DNA of 31,177 nucleotides from JAKSCF01 sp028279945 (GCA_028279945.1 JANQMT010000027.1:1-31177), one strand, 5' to 3'; positions 23,506-31,177 are shown, counted from the stretch's first letter. Numbers and translations: made by a program. The notes: generated by a model from the letters alone, not told the origin.

Positions 23506-24651
23506 ATGAGAATGCTAAACACTGAAATTGTAGCGATGCTTCTTGCCGGTGGAAAGGGAGAGCGATTGGGGAACCTTACAGATAACACTGCGAAACCTGC
23601 TGTTGCTTTTGGGGGGAAATATAAGCTGATTGACTTTAGCTTAAGCAATTGCAGGAATTCAAGAATCAATGTTATTGGAGTTTTGACGCAGTATAGACCA
23701 CTCTTTTTAAATTCCTATATCGGTAATGGAGAAGCATGGGGACTAAACAGGCCAAATGGGGAGGTAAGCATATTACCGCCTTACGAGACACGAGATGGCA
23801 AAAATTGGTACCAGGGAACTGCGGATGCAGTATACCAAAATATTGAATTCCTAGATACCCATCAACCCAAATATGTCATTATACTATCAGGCGATCATAT
23901 TTATCAGATGGATTATAACAAAATGCTAAAGTTTCATATTGAAAAAGAAGCCGAGGCAACCATTTCCGTCGTTAAAGTGCCAATAGCGGAATCCCATCGT
24001 TTTGGAATTTTAAAAACTGACTCTTCTTATAGAATAAAAGAATTCTATGAAAAGCCTCAAATTCCTAAAGGCACACTTGCTTCTATGGGAGTATATATTT
24101 TTAACTGGGATGTTTTAAAACGTGCATTAATTGAGGATAATAAAATAGAAGCATCTAAAAAGGATTTTGGAAAAAATGTTATTCCTATGTTACTGGAGCA
24201 AGGGAGAAAAATCTTTGCATATCCATTTAAAGGATACTGGAGAGATGTGGGAACCATAGAAAGCTATTATGATGCTAATATGGACTTATTAAGAAGCGAT
24301 TCGGGCTTTAATATCTGGAAAGATATGAAGCATATTTATACCAATTATACAATGAAGCGCCCTCAATATGTTGGGGAAAAAGCGAATGTTAGAAACACCT
24401 TATTATCAGATGGGTGTACGATTTTGGGTAGAGTAGAAAATTCCATCATTTTCTCAGATGTTTTTATAGATGAAAACGTAAGGATTAAAGATTCAATTAT
24501 TTTGAGTGCGTCTCAAATTATTGGAAGCATATCCATACACAAGAGTATTGTAAGCGAAAAATCAAAAATAAGTGAAGATTATATGTCAGAGTTTGCAGAA
24601 GAACTGATACCATCTATCACAGATTGCAATACCATCAAAATTATTTCATGA
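23506..24651 (+). CDS. glgC: Glucose-1-phosphate adenylyltransferase
   Basis: GlgC makes ADP-glucose from glucose-1-phosphate and ATP, the committed step of glycogen synthesis. The 381-residue protein has the nucleotidyltransferase signature MLLAGGKGERLGNLT, KPAVAFGGKYKLIDF, WYQGTADAVYQN, ILSGDHIYQMDY and the glucose-1-phosphate segment EFYEKP, then a C-terminal left-handed beta-helix of hexapeptide repeats. No GlgD-like partner is present. AGGGAG at 23496-23501 gives either ATG 23506 (gap 4) or 23512 (gap 10); I choose the first with modest confidence. The 132-bp gap before it holds a small ATGC-TTCG-GCAT hairpin (23385-23396) without a T tract. Confidence 0.95.
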   Translation: MRMLNTEIVAMLLAGGKGERLGNLTDNTAKPAVAFGGKYKLIDFSLSNCRNSRINVIGVLTQYRPLFLNSYIGNGEAWGLNRPNGEVSILPPYETRDGKNWYQGTADAVYQNIEFLDTHQPKYVIILSGDHIYQMDYNKMLKFHIEKEAEATISVVKVPIAESHRFGILKTDSSYRIKEFYEKPQIPKGTLASMGVYIFNWDVLKRALIEDNKIEASKKDFGKNVIPMLLEQGRKIFAYPFKGYWRDVGTIESYYDANMDLLRSDSGFNIWKDMKHIYTNYTMKRPQYVGEKANVRNTLLSDGCTILGRVENSIIFSDVFIDENVRIKDSIILSASQIIGSISIHKSIVSEKSKISEDYMSEFAEELIPSITDCNTIKIIS

Positions 24652-24669
24652 TACACGGGAGGAAAACAA

Positions 24670-26124
24670 ATGAAGATTCTGGTTGCAGCTTCGGAGGCAT
24701 ATCCTTTTGTCAAAACGGGAGGGTTGGGTGATGTCGTCGGTTCACTACCTGCATCACTCAAAAAACACAATTTAGATGTAAGAGTGATATTACCTAAGTA
24801 TGCTGATATCCATCACCAATACAAAGAAAAAATGAGCTATATAGGCTATACTTATGTTGATTTAGCATGGCGAAAACAATATTGCGGCATTGAAGCGTTA
24901 GAACATAATGGCATAACCTACTATTTTGTTGATAACGAATATTATTTTAAACGGTCCGGATACTACGGCTATTATGATGAGGGTGAAAAGTTTATATATT
25001 TTGCAAAAGCTGTTATTGAATCCATTTCAGTTACCGGATTTGAACCCGATATTATTCATTGTCACGACTGGCATACATCGTTAATACCATTCTTAATAAA
25101 AAATACTTACAGCACCGGTAACTATCAACACATAAAAACAATGTTAACCATTCATAATCTCAAATATCAAGGTGTTTTCTCAAAAAATATTTTAGGAGAA
25201 GTTTTAGGATTGGATGATAGCTATTTTAATTCAGAATGTTTTGAGTTCCATGATGCAGTGAATATATTAAAAGCAGGTATCATTCATGCAGATATGATTA
25301 CGACAGTAAGCCCCAGTTATGCTTTAGAAATACAATATCCATACTATGGCGAGGGGCTGGATGGCGTATTGAGAAAGTACAATTATAAATTACATGGTAT
25401 TGTGAATGGAATAGATAAAAATGTATATAACCCTAAAAATGATTCTCAAATATACGGCAATTATGGTCCTGCAAACATTGATAAAAAAATAATGAACAAA
25501 CTGGAATTTCAAAAAGAAAACGGATTGCCGCAAAAAGAAAACGTACCTGTTGTGAGTGTCATTTCTCGATTGACAGAACAAAAAGGCATAGATTTAATGA
25601 ATGGTGTGATTCATGATATCATGCAAACAGATATTCAGCTGGTGGTATTGGGAACAGGACTGTTTCAATATGAAGAAATGTTTAAAAACTTAGTATGGCA
25701 ATATCCCAATAAAATACGTATTTTCTTAAAATTTGATGAGGGGTTATCCAGAAGGATATATGCAGCATCGGATATGGTATTAATGCCCTCAAAATTTGAA
25801 CCATGTGGGCTTACACAAATGATTGCTATGCAATATGGAGCCCTGCCTATAGTAAGAGAAACCGGTGGGCTTAAAGATACAGTTTTGTCTTGTGAAGCTG
25901 ATAAAAAGCAAGGCACAGGTTTTTTATTCCACGATTATAATGCCCATGATTTTCTTTATACGCTACAACGTGCAGTAAAAGCATACTACGAGAATAATAA
26001 ACAATGGAAGCAGTGGGTTTTGAATGCCATGAACCAAGATTTAAGCTGGACGCAGTCTGCCATTCAATACAAACACAAATATGAAACCCTTATAGGGAAA
26101 AATATGAAAAAGAAAGCGGTGTAA
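24670..26124 (+). CDS. glgA: Glycogen synthase (ADP-glucose type)
   Basis: A GT5 glycosyltransferase that adds glucose from ADP-glucose to glycogen. The 484 residues are the normal bacterial length. Landmarks are KTGGLGDVVGSLP at residues 16-28 (the KxGGL nucleotide-sugar loop), HCHDWHTSLIP near 131, TIHNLKYQG near 161, GIVNGIDKNVYNP near 242, SRLTEQKGIDL near 299, and the acceptor/donor region PSKFEPCGLTQMIAMQYGALPIVRETGGLKDTV near 375. It starts 18 bp after glgC with GGGAGG before the ATG, so the two are one operon and act in sequence. Confidence 0.96.
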   Translation: MKILVAASEAYPFVKTGGLGDVVGSLPASLKKHNLDVRVILPKYADIHHQYKEKMSYIGYTYVDLAWRKQYCGIEALEHNGITYYFVDNEYYFKRSGYYGYYDEGEKFIYFAKAVIESISVTGFEPDIIHCHDWHTSLIPFLIKNTYSTGNYQHIKTMLTIHNLKYQGVFSKNILGEVLGLDDSYFNSECFEFHDAVNILKAGIIHADMITTVSPSYALEIQYPYYGEGLDGVLRKYNYKLHGIVNGIDKNVYNPKNDSQIYGNYGPANIDKKIMNKLEFQKENGLPQKENVPVVSVISRLTEQKGIDLMNGVIHDIMQTDIQLVVLGTGLFQYEEMFKNLVWQYPNKIRIFLKFDEGLSRRIYAASDMVLMPSKFEPCGLTQMIAMQYGALPIVRETGGLKDTVLSCEADKKQGTGFLFHDYNAHDFLYTLQRAVKAYYENNKQWKQWVLNAMNQDLSWTQSAIQYKHKYETLIGKNMKKKAV

Positions 26125-26208
26125 GAAGAAAACAAATTAATTGATATACAGAATATATAATGATATAGTGGTAATGAAATTAATAAATTGGAAAGGAAAG
26201 AATTATCA

Positions 26209-26520
26209 ATGGAAGAAAAAAAGGACGATTGCTGTCAATGTGATTGTGGATGCAATGAAAAAGAAGAAGCTGAAATTATTACTTTAGAATTCGATGATGG
26301 AGATTCTGTAGAGTGTGAAGTCATTGGTGTCTTTGAGATTGAAGAAAAAGAATATATTGCCTTATTACCTTTAGATGGTACAGATGATATATACATTTAC
26401 GGGTATAAAGAAAAAGATGAAGAAGAATTTGAATTGATAGATATTACAGATGAAGAAGAATTTAATAGAGTTGCTGAAGCATTTGAAAAATTAGCTTATG
26501 AAGATGGAGAAGACGAATAA
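26209..26520 (+). CDS. DUF1292 family protein with Cys-rich N-terminus
   Basis: A 103-residue acidic protein. Residues 20-100 fit DUF1292, a small Bacillota family of unknown function seen next to Holliday-junction and division genes elsewhere (ITLEFDDGDSVECEVIGVFEIEEKEYIALLPL, then a DDIYIYGYKE core). The N-terminus carries a dense cysteine run, CCQCDCGC, that could bind metal. ATG 26209 has AAAGGA 11 nt upstream; the open frame extends to TTG 26188. It is separated from glgA by 84 bp and followed by a terminator. The neighbours give no clear clue to its job. Confidence 0.85.
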   Translation: MEEKKDDCCQCDCGCNEKEEAEIITLEFDDGDSVECEVIGVFEIEEKEYIALLPLDGTDDIYIYGYKEKDEEEFELIDITDEEEFNRVAEAFEKLAYEDGEDE

Positions 26521-26546
26521 TGCTAATGAAATTCTAACGGAATTCT

Positions 26547-26569
26547 AACAGCCTATAGGCTGTTTTTTT
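26547..26569 (+). terminator. Terminator after the DUF1292 gene
   Basis: AACAGCCTATAGGCTGTT (26547-26564) is a perfect palindrome ending in a run of T. Confidence 0.85.
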
Positions 26570-26594
26570 CTTTTTATTCTTATATAATAAAGGT

Positions 26595-26814
26595 GAACAA
26601 TAGCGAAACAATAGTAAAAACGATAGTTAAACAATAGCGAAACAATAGGGAAACGATAGTTAAACGGTAGTGAAAACGATAGCGAAACAATAGTAGAACA
26701 ATAGGGAAAACGATAGTTAAACAATAGTGGAACTATTGTTCTACTACTGCTTAACCATTGTTCAACCACTGTTTAGCCATCGTTCAACCATCGTTCAACT
26801 ACTGTTCAACCATG
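26595..26814. repeat. Inverted array of a degenerate 11-bp repeat (copy B)
   Basis: About 12 left-hand units of 10-12 bp, such as AAACGATAGTT, GAAACAATAGGG and AAACGGTAGTG, run from 26595 to 26728. After a GGA loop come seven right-hand units, mostly exactly 11 bp: starts at 26739, 26750, 26761, 26772, 26783, 26794 and 26805, consensus TTCAACCATCG. The centre is a perfect 9-bp hairpin, AACAATAGT (26720-26728) with ACTATTGTT (26732-26740). Outward pairing continues with mismatches and G-U pairs. The left arm is about 50 nt longer. The array ends 6 nt before the GGAGG of the PspC gene, and its unit is the same as in copy A at 3601. Confidence 0.88.
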
Positions 26815-26830
26815 ACACATGGAGGTAATC

Positions 26831-27142
26831 ATGAAAAAAAGATTATATCGTTCAACAACTGATAGAAAATTAGCCGGTGTCTGTGGAGGCATTGCTGAAT
26901 ATTTTGAAATGGACCCAACGATTATAAGATTAATTATTGCAGCAACTGTATTGGTGAGCTGGGGGACTGTATTATTTATTTATATCATTGCAGCATTAAT
27001 TATTCCTGAAGCCCCTAGTATGGATATGATTGACATAAAGAATCATGCAGTAGATGCTGAAATTATTACAAAAAATAAAAAAGAAGAGCCAAAACAAGAA
27101 CAAAATAGTGGCATTGATCTTTCAAAAAAAGACAAAAAGTAA
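26831..27142 (+). CDS. PspC-domain membrane protein (copy 1)
   Basis: A 103-residue PspC-family protein, linked to envelope stress. The PspC domain occupies residues 1-62: KKRLYRSTTDRKLAGVCGGIAEYFEMDPTIIRLI, then a membrane helix AATVLVSWGTVLFIYIIAALIIP. A charged, Lys-rich cytoplasmic tail follows. ATG 26831 is placed by GGAGG at 26821-26825; the ATG at 26819 overlaps this site. The 11-bp repeat hairpin lies directly upstream in the presumed leader. It begins a three-gene set with the second PspC gene 22 bp downstream. Confidence 0.9.
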   Translation: MKKRLYRSTTDRKLAGVCGGIAEYFEMDPTIIRLIIAATVLVSWGTVLFIYIIAALIIPEAPSMDMIDIKNHAVDAEIITKNKKEEPKQEQNSGIDLSKKDKK

Positions 27143-27164
27143 GCAGCAAGGAGGCGACTATGTT

Positions 27165-27575
27165 ATGCAAAAAAAATTATACAAATCTTCAAATGACAAA
27201 GTCCTTGAAGGCGTTTGTGGTGGCATAGGTGAGTATCTTGACATAGATGCGGTTATTGTCCGCCTTATATGGGTATTAACGACTTTGGTATATGGTGTAG
27301 GGTTTATACTTTATATCGTTGCAGCTATTATAATACCAAAAAGAAGCGGTGACATTAATCTGGAGAAATACGAAAAACATTATTCTCATCACACCCATGA
27401 CAGTGAAAGTGGAAAGCGTATGATGGGAATGATTTTAATTGGTCTAGGCTTATTTTTTGTATCAAGAAGATATATTTACTGGTTGGACATGGAAGCTATG
27501 GTTGCAATGGGTTTTATAGGTTTTGGAATATATTTATTTATGAGAAACAGGGGTAAAGACGATGAGGAAGAGTAA
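27165..27575 (+). CDS. PspC-domain membrane protein with extra helix pair (copy 2)
   Basis: A 136-residue paralogue of the previous gene. Residues 1-60 are a PspC domain (KLYKSSNDKVLEGVCGGIGEYLDIDAVIVRLIWVLTTLVYGVGFILYIVAAIIIP). A His-rich linker (HYSHHTHD) and two more membrane helices (GMILIGLGLFFVSR and MVAMGFIGFGIYLFM) follow, similar to those at the N-terminus of LiaF-like proteins. ATG 27165 is chosen for AAGGAGG at 27148-27154; the open frame upstream overlaps the previous gene in another frame and is not real. The end overlaps the next gene by 14 bases. Confidence 0.9.
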   Translation: MQKKLYKSSNDKVLEGVCGGIGEYLDIDAVIVRLIWVLTTLVYGVGFILYIVAAIIIPKRSGDINLEKYEKHYSHHTHDSESGKRMMGMILIGLGLFFVSRRYIYWLDMEAMVAMGFIGFGIYLFMRNRGKDDEEE

Positions 27576-28506
27576 CAACCAAGGAGTTGGCTTATTGTTC
27601 ATAGCAATAGGGGTCATCCTATTAATATCTAAATTAGATTTTTTTCACCAATTTTTTAATTTTGATTTCCCCTTTACTTTAGGAGAAGTGTTTAGAAGTA
27701 TGATCAGCTTATGGCCCATAACATTAATTGTTATCGGATTAAATATCATATTAAATCGACATACTATGCTGAAAATTGTATTATGGGCAAGCTTTATAGT
27801 CGTTCTAATATTATATTCTTCCTACGGCAGCAGATTTGAACGCTTACATTTTTTCATTGACCCTTTTGAATTTAAGGATGAAATGACGACAGAGCAAATC
27901 TCTAAGGAGACTTTCATTTATATGGAGAATGCTGTAAAAGGTGAACTCAAAATTGATTTAGGGGCTTGCAATTTTAAGGCTTGGGGAATCGGTTCTGAAA
28001 CAACTCGTACCGAGAGCAATATTCGTGACCTAAACGTTATAAGTCAATATGATGAAAAAGAAAGTAAAATTATAATAAAAATTGAAGATGAAGATAAATT
28101 GAGTGAATTAACCAATAAAAAGAGATTTACAGATGTTGAATTAAGTACACAAGTGCCATGGGATATAACTGCTGAAATCGGCGCAATTAATGCTGAATTT
28201 AATTTAAAAAAAATAAAAGTCGATAAGTTTAATGTTGACGTAGGAGCAGGCAATGTAGAACTGTATCTAGGAGAAGAAAATGCCCACTCTGATATTTATG
28301 TTAACGGAGGGGCTTCTAATGTGAAAATCTTTGTTCCTGAAGATTGCGGTGTTAAAGTTATAAAATATGGTAACCTAATCAACTTTTCCGATCACTTTGG
28401 ACTTAAAGAAGACTTAACCTCTGAAAATTACAATGACGCAGACACAGTTTTTGACTTTTATCTCAATGCAAATGCTGCCAATGTAGAATTATTTGATTTT
28501 GATTAA
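27562..28506 (+). CDS. LiaF-like membrane protein with toast-rack domain
   Basis: A 314-residue protein. About three membrane helices lie in residues 9-93 (GVGLLFIAIGVILLISKL, LWPITLIVIGLNIIL, VLWASFIVVLILYSS). A C-terminal beta-rich domain (about 110-314) follows with repeats such as GELKIDLGACNFKAWG, DVGAGNVELYLGE and NGGASNVKIFVPE, the toast-rack type found in LiaF and related envelope-stress proteins. It overlaps the second PspC gene by 14 bases, so translation is probably coupled. With two PspC proteins it forms a likely cell-envelope stress module, but no LiaRS-type two-component pair is adjacent. Confidence 0.85.
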   Translation: MRKSNNQGVGLLFIAIGVILLISKLDFFHQFFNFDFPFTLGEVFRSMISLWPITLIVIGLNIILNRHTMLKIVLWASFIVVLILYSSYGSRFERLHFFIDPFEFKDEMTTEQISKETFIYMENAVKGELKIDLGACNFKAWGIGSETTRTESNIRDLNVISQYDEKESKIIIKIEDEDKLSELTNKKRFTDVELSTQVPWDITAEIGAINAEFNLKKIKVDKFNVDVGAGNVELYLGEENAHSDIYVNGGASNVKIFVPEDCGVKVIKYGNLINFSDHFGLKEDLTSENYNDADTVFDFYLNANAANVELFDFD

Positions 28507-28509
28507 CCG

Positions 28510-28538
28510 GCCGGTAGCTTGTTATACAGGATACCGGC
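28510..28538. other. Hairpin after the LiaF-like gene, containing a repeated 17-mer
   Basis: GCCGGTA (28510-28516) is the exact reverse complement of TACCGGC (28532-28538), with a 15-nt loop. No T run follows, so it is not a standard terminator. Its right arm is part of TATACAGGATACCGGCT (28523-28539), also found at 14152-14168. Confidence 0.6.
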
Positions 28539-28551
28539 TGTATTTAACCTG

Positions 28552-28719
28552 TTGTAAAGCAGAAGTGTTTTATGTTATGATAGTGAAGTAGTTATGCAGC
28601 TGATGATAAATTAATAAATTTGCAGGTGAGTAGGAAAGTAGAATTATATAAGTGTGTTTGCAAATTGTGTGAAAACATTTAAAAAATATAGCCGTTTTGC
28701 TTTCTGCAAAACGGTTTTT
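28552..28719 (+). promoter_or_regulatory. Promoter, leader and terminator before the CoA ligase gene
   Basis: TTGTAA (28552-28557), an 18-bp spacer and TATGAT (28576-28581) make a candidate promoter. After about 100 nt of leader comes a strong intrinsic terminator: CCGTTTTGC (28692-28700) with GCAAAACGG (28706-28714), then TTTTT. The ligase ribosome binding site lies 18 nt further on. Promoter, leader and terminator in this order resemble an attenuator. I recognise no riboswitch or T-box sequence in the leader. Alternatively the terminator simply ends the upstream operon. Confidence 0.5.
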
Positions 28720-28750
28720 ATCTGCTTATTTTTAAGAAGGAGAGATATAC

Positions 28751-30052
28751 ATGATGATTTGGGCAAAGGAAGAAAGCTTGGACAGAAAACCAATGGGAGA
28801 CATACAGCTCAAAAGGTTAAAGGAAACCGTTAACAGAGTATATGAAAATGTGCCTCATTATCAAAATAAGTTTAAAGAAATGAGTATAAAACCGGATGAT
28901 ATACAAAGTCTTGATGATTTGAAAAACCTTCCATTTACAGTTAAGGATGATTTAAGAGAGAATTATCCTTTTGGATTATTTACTGTAGAAAAAAAAGACA
29001 TCGTTCGATTTCATGCTTCATCCGGAACAACCGGTAAACCTACAGTAGTAGGCTATACAAAAAAAGATATGGAAACGTGGTCGGAGTTAATAGCGCGTAT
29101 TGTTTCAATGGCGGGCGTTTCATCAGAAGATACTGCACAAGTTGCTTTTGGATATGGCTTGTTTACAGGTGCTTTCGGTCTTCATCAAGGATTGGAAATG
29201 GTTGGAGCAGGTGTGGTGCCTACTTCCAGCGGAAATACAAAAAAACAAATTATGATTATGAAAGATTTTGGAACGACTGCGTTAATATGTACGCCTTCAT
29301 ATGCACTTCATATGGCAGAAGTCGCTAAGGAAGAAGGCATAGACCCTAAAAAAGATTTAAATATCAAATGGGGTCTATTTGGAGGAGAAGGTTCCTCTGA
29401 GGCTATGAGAAAGCAGCTCAATGATGCCTGGGGTATGTTTGCAACAGAAAACTATGGCATGAGTGAGCTGATAGGCCCTGGTGTAGCAGGTGAATGTTTA
29501 TCTCTGAAAGGGATGCATATAAGTGAAGATCACTTTATACCTGAAATAATTAATCCTGAGACAGGAGAAGTATTACCGCCTGGAGAAAAAGGAGAATTGG
29601 TTATTACGACTATTACCAAAGAAGCACTGCCTCTAATACGCTATAGAACCAAAGACATTACAACTTTAAATTATGAGCCTTGTGATTGTGGCAGAACAAC
29701 CGTGAGAATGAGCAAAATAGAGGGCCGTTCTGATGATATGCTGATTATTGGCGGTGTCAATGTATTTCCTTCACAAATTGAAGAAATATTACTAAACATT
29801 AAAGAAATTGGACCTCATTATCAAATAAAGGTTTTCAAAAAAGGATATCTTGATAAAATAGAAATAGATGTAGAATTGATTGATTCAAACTTATTAGATT
29901 CTTTTACGCTACTGGAAGCACTCAGCCAACGTATTAGATACCAGCTAAGAACAATACTGGGATTAGATGCTAGGGTACATTTAGTGGAACCAAGAACCTT
30001 AGCTCGATTTGAAGGCAAAGCAAAAAGAGTCATTGACATGAGAAACGAGTAA
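28751..30052 (+). CDS. paaK: Phenylacetate-CoA ligase family protein
   Basis: A 433-residue adenylate-forming enzyme of the PaaK family, which activates phenylacetate or related aryl acids with ATP and CoA. The P-loop-like SSGTTGKPTVVGYT lies near residue 94, followed by FGYGLFTGAFGLHQG, YGMSELIGPG, a Cys pair in YEPCDCGRT, and the C-terminal hinge GRSDDMLIIGGVNVFPSQIEEIL. Length is normal. AAGGAG at 28737-28742 supports ATG 28751 or 28754. In anaerobes such ligases often sit beside indolepyruvate:ferredoxin oxidoreductase and an ACT protein; here only the ACT gene is present. Aryl acids from aromatic amino-acid fermentation are the likely substrates; specificity is inferred. Confidence 0.9.
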   Translation: MMIWAKEESLDRKPMGDIQLKRLKETVNRVYENVPHYQNKFKEMSIKPDDIQSLDDLKNLPFTVKDDLRENYPFGLFTVEKKDIVRFHASSGTTGKPTVVGYTKKDMETWSELIARIVSMAGVSSEDTAQVAFGYGLFTGAFGLHQGLEMVGAGVVPTSSGNTKKQIMIMKDFGTTALICTPSYALHMAEVAKEEGIDPKKDLNIKWGLFGGEGSSEAMRKQLNDAWGMFATENYGMSELIGPGVAGECLSLKGMHISEDHFIPEIINPETGEVLPPGEKGELVITTITKEALPLIRYRTKDITTLNYEPCDCGRTTVRMSKIEGRSDDMLIIGGVNVFPSQIEEILLNIKEIGPHYQIKVFKKGYLDKIEIDVELIDSNLLDSFTLLEALSQRIRYQLRTILGLDARVHLVEPRTLARFEGKAKRVIDMRNE

Positions 30053-30102
30053 CCATAATTCTTCATTATTAATTCTTTAATTAATTTAGGGAGGTAGATA
30101 AA

Positions 30103-30534
30103 GTGATAATCAAACAGCTTTCCATATTTATTGAAAACAAAAAAGGACATCTCGCCTCAGTAACCGGTGAGTTGAAAAAAGAAAACATTGACATCAGAGC
30201 CATATCCGTTTTTGATACGACGGAATTTGGTATTTTAAGATTAGTAGTGGATGATCCGGAGCTGGCATTGGAGACCCTGGAGAAAGCCGGTTATACGGCA
30301 AAAGTCAGTCCTGTATTAGCCATTCAGCCTGAAGATAAGCCCGGCAGCCTGAATGATGTGTTCCAGGTATTGGATAAAAACGACATAGACATAGAATACA
30401 TCTATTCATTTGTATTAAGAAAAAAAGCGATGCCGTTAATCATATTTAAAGTAAACGACCAGACCAAAGCCATACAGGCATTACAAAATGCTAACATAAC
30501 GGTTATCAGTAAGGAAGAAGTTTACGGAAAATAG
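30103..30534 (+). CDS. Tandem ACT-domain protein
   Basis: A 143-residue protein made of two ACT domains and nothing else: IKQLSIFIENKKGHLASVTGELKKENIDIRAI (first, residues 1-65) and VLAIQPEDKPGSLNDVFQVLDKNDIDIEYIYSF (second, 69-140). ACT domains bind amino acids, so it may be an amino-acid-responsive regulator. The GTG start at 30103 follows AGGGAGG by 8 nt. It lies 50 bp after the CoA ligase with no terminator, a frequent pairing, which suggests it modulates or senses aromatic amino-acid metabolism. Its partner protein is unknown. Confidence 0.9.
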   Translation: MIIKQLSIFIENKKGHLASVTGELKKENIDIRAISVFDTTEFGILRLVVDDPELALETLEKAGYTAKVSPVLAIQPEDKPGSLNDVFQVLDKNDIDIEYIYSFVLRKKAMPLIIFKVNDQTKAIQALQNANITVISKEEVYGK

Positions 30535-30571
30535 AAAAAAGAGTTAATTGAATAGAGAGGAGAAAGATATT

Positions 30572-31177
30572 ATGTCAATTGTAGAAGAAAAGCTTGCAAA
30601 GTCATTAACAGCAGAATCCACAGAGCTAATTCCATACCTTCCATATTTACTTCAGGATTTATGGGAGATTGGCTCATCACCAGAGGATATTGCAAGCCTA
30701 ATCTCAAAACATATCGAAGTATCAGAAAGGACCAGGGTACTTGATTTGGCATGTGGTAAAGGCGCAGTAAGCGTTAGATTAGCTGAGGTATTTGCATGTA
30801 AAGTTACTGGAATTGATATAATTCCTGAGTTTATTGATTTTTCTAAGAAGAAAGCCAAAGAATATGGTGTGGAAAATTTATGTAAGTTCAAGGTTGGAGA
30901 CATAAATGAATTGATAGAGATTGAAAAGGATTATGATATCGTTATTTTTGGAGCTGTTGGAGATGTGCTGGGAAGTACAGAAGAAACAGTGGTAAAGCTA
31001 AAAAGCACAGTAAGAAAAGACGGGTACATATTTATTGATGATGCATATGGGAAAGATGATTTGAATGAAAGATATCCGTCAAGAGAACAGTGGCTTAGGG
31101 TTTTTCATAAAGCAGGAGTGAAGTTGATTGATGAAAAGATTATCGAACATAATGAAGTAACAAGCATTAATAATGAG
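30572..31177 (+). CDS. Class I SAM-dependent methyltransferase (cut by window end)
   Basis: An open frame of 202 codons runs off the end without a stop. Residues 55-64 read VLDLACGKGA, the glycine-rich SAM-binding motif I, followed by an acidic residue after the second strand (VTGIDIIPEF). VGDINE and YDIVIFGAVGDVLG match later motifs, and IFIDDAYGKDD the post-motif strand. The start ATG has GAGAGGAG about 9 nt upstream. The substrate cannot be inferred. It is 37 bp from the ACT gene and may be cotranscribed. Confidence 0.85.
   Translation, partial: MSIVEEKLAKSLTAESTELIPYLPYLLQDLWEIGSSPEDIASLISKHIEVSERTRVLDLACGKGAVSVRLAEVFACKVTGIDIIPEFIDFSKKKAKEYGVENLCKFKVGDINELIEIEKDYDIVIFGAVGDVLGSTEETVVKLKSTVRKDGYIFIDDAYGKDDLNERYPSREQWLRVFHKAGVKLIDEKIIEHNEVTSINNE

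Noticed and set aside
26545..26769. Minus-strand open frame of 74 codons across the 11-bp array
   Set aside because: It is a by-product of the repeat, rich in repeated NYRFP/SIV patterns, has no plausible start site and runs through the terminator.
26595..26814. CRISPR array
   Set aside because: Units are 11 bp, degenerate and directly joined with no spacers; the two halves are in opposite orientation and no cas gene is present.
28596..28640. Hammerhead ribozyme, from CTGATGA followed by GAAA
   Set aside because: The segment between the two does not form a closing stem II and no matching stems I and III are seen.
28582..28740. T-box or known riboswitch before the CoA ligase
   Set aside because: No T-box AGGGTGGNACC-like sequence and none of the TPP, FMN, SAM, lysine or cobalamin core motifs was found.

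Overview
The window looks like chromosomal DNA from a low-GC, anaerobic member of the Clostridia (Bacillota). The signs are A+T-rich codon use, strong AGGAGG-type ribosome binding sites, TTG and GTG starts, butyrate kinase, ferredoxin-linked Mrp/MinD ATPases and an orange-protein-like locus, PerR and Fur regulators, and clostridial-style glycogen genes. I assign no species. I see no prophage, insertion sequence, CRISPR array, rRNA or tRNA. Nearly everything lies on the + strand; only the first gene, a divergent cis-prenyltransferase homologue, is on the minus strand.

Layout. 1-223: a + strand terminator and a degenerate short tandem repeat. 224-865 (minus): UppS-like protein. 1257-6857: acid, amino-acid and transport genes (butyrate kinase, branched-chain aminotransferase, type I asparaginase, EamA permease, HisC). 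7045-9072: orphan PAS sensor kinase. 9214-13404: a compact seven-gene operon (Mrp ATPase, NifX/ORP-like, two MinD-type ATPases carrying 2x[4Fe-4S] ferredoxin modules, a second NifX/ORP-like, a Fur-family regulator, DUF134). It resembles the ORP (orange protein) loci of anaerobes and is preceded by two copies of a 20-bp operator-like palindrome exactly 40 bp apart. 13570-13968: PerR with a PerR box just downstream of its own promoter. 14189-16609: large lipoprotein with a cysteine-rich beta-helix-like C-terminus. 16693-18543: uvrC, followed by two small paralogous membrane proteins (18571-19414). 19581-26124: glycogen block glgB, GH13 hydrolase, glgC, glgA. 26209-26520: DUF1292 protein. 26831-28506: two PspC proteins and a LiaF-like envelope-stress protein. 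28751-30534: phenylacetate-CoA ligase and an ACT-domain protein. 30572 to the end: a methyltransferase cut by the window edge.

The most unusual non-coding structures are two arrays of a degenerate 11-bp unit (3601-3695 and 26595-26814). In each, a run of units in one orientation turns at a centre and returns in the opposite orientation, which should form a long imperfect hairpin ending just before the ribosome binding site of the next gene. A related but differently spaced array follows the UppS-like gene. The best regulatory find is the doubled palindrome before the ORP-like operon, which itself encodes a Fur-family candidate repressor.
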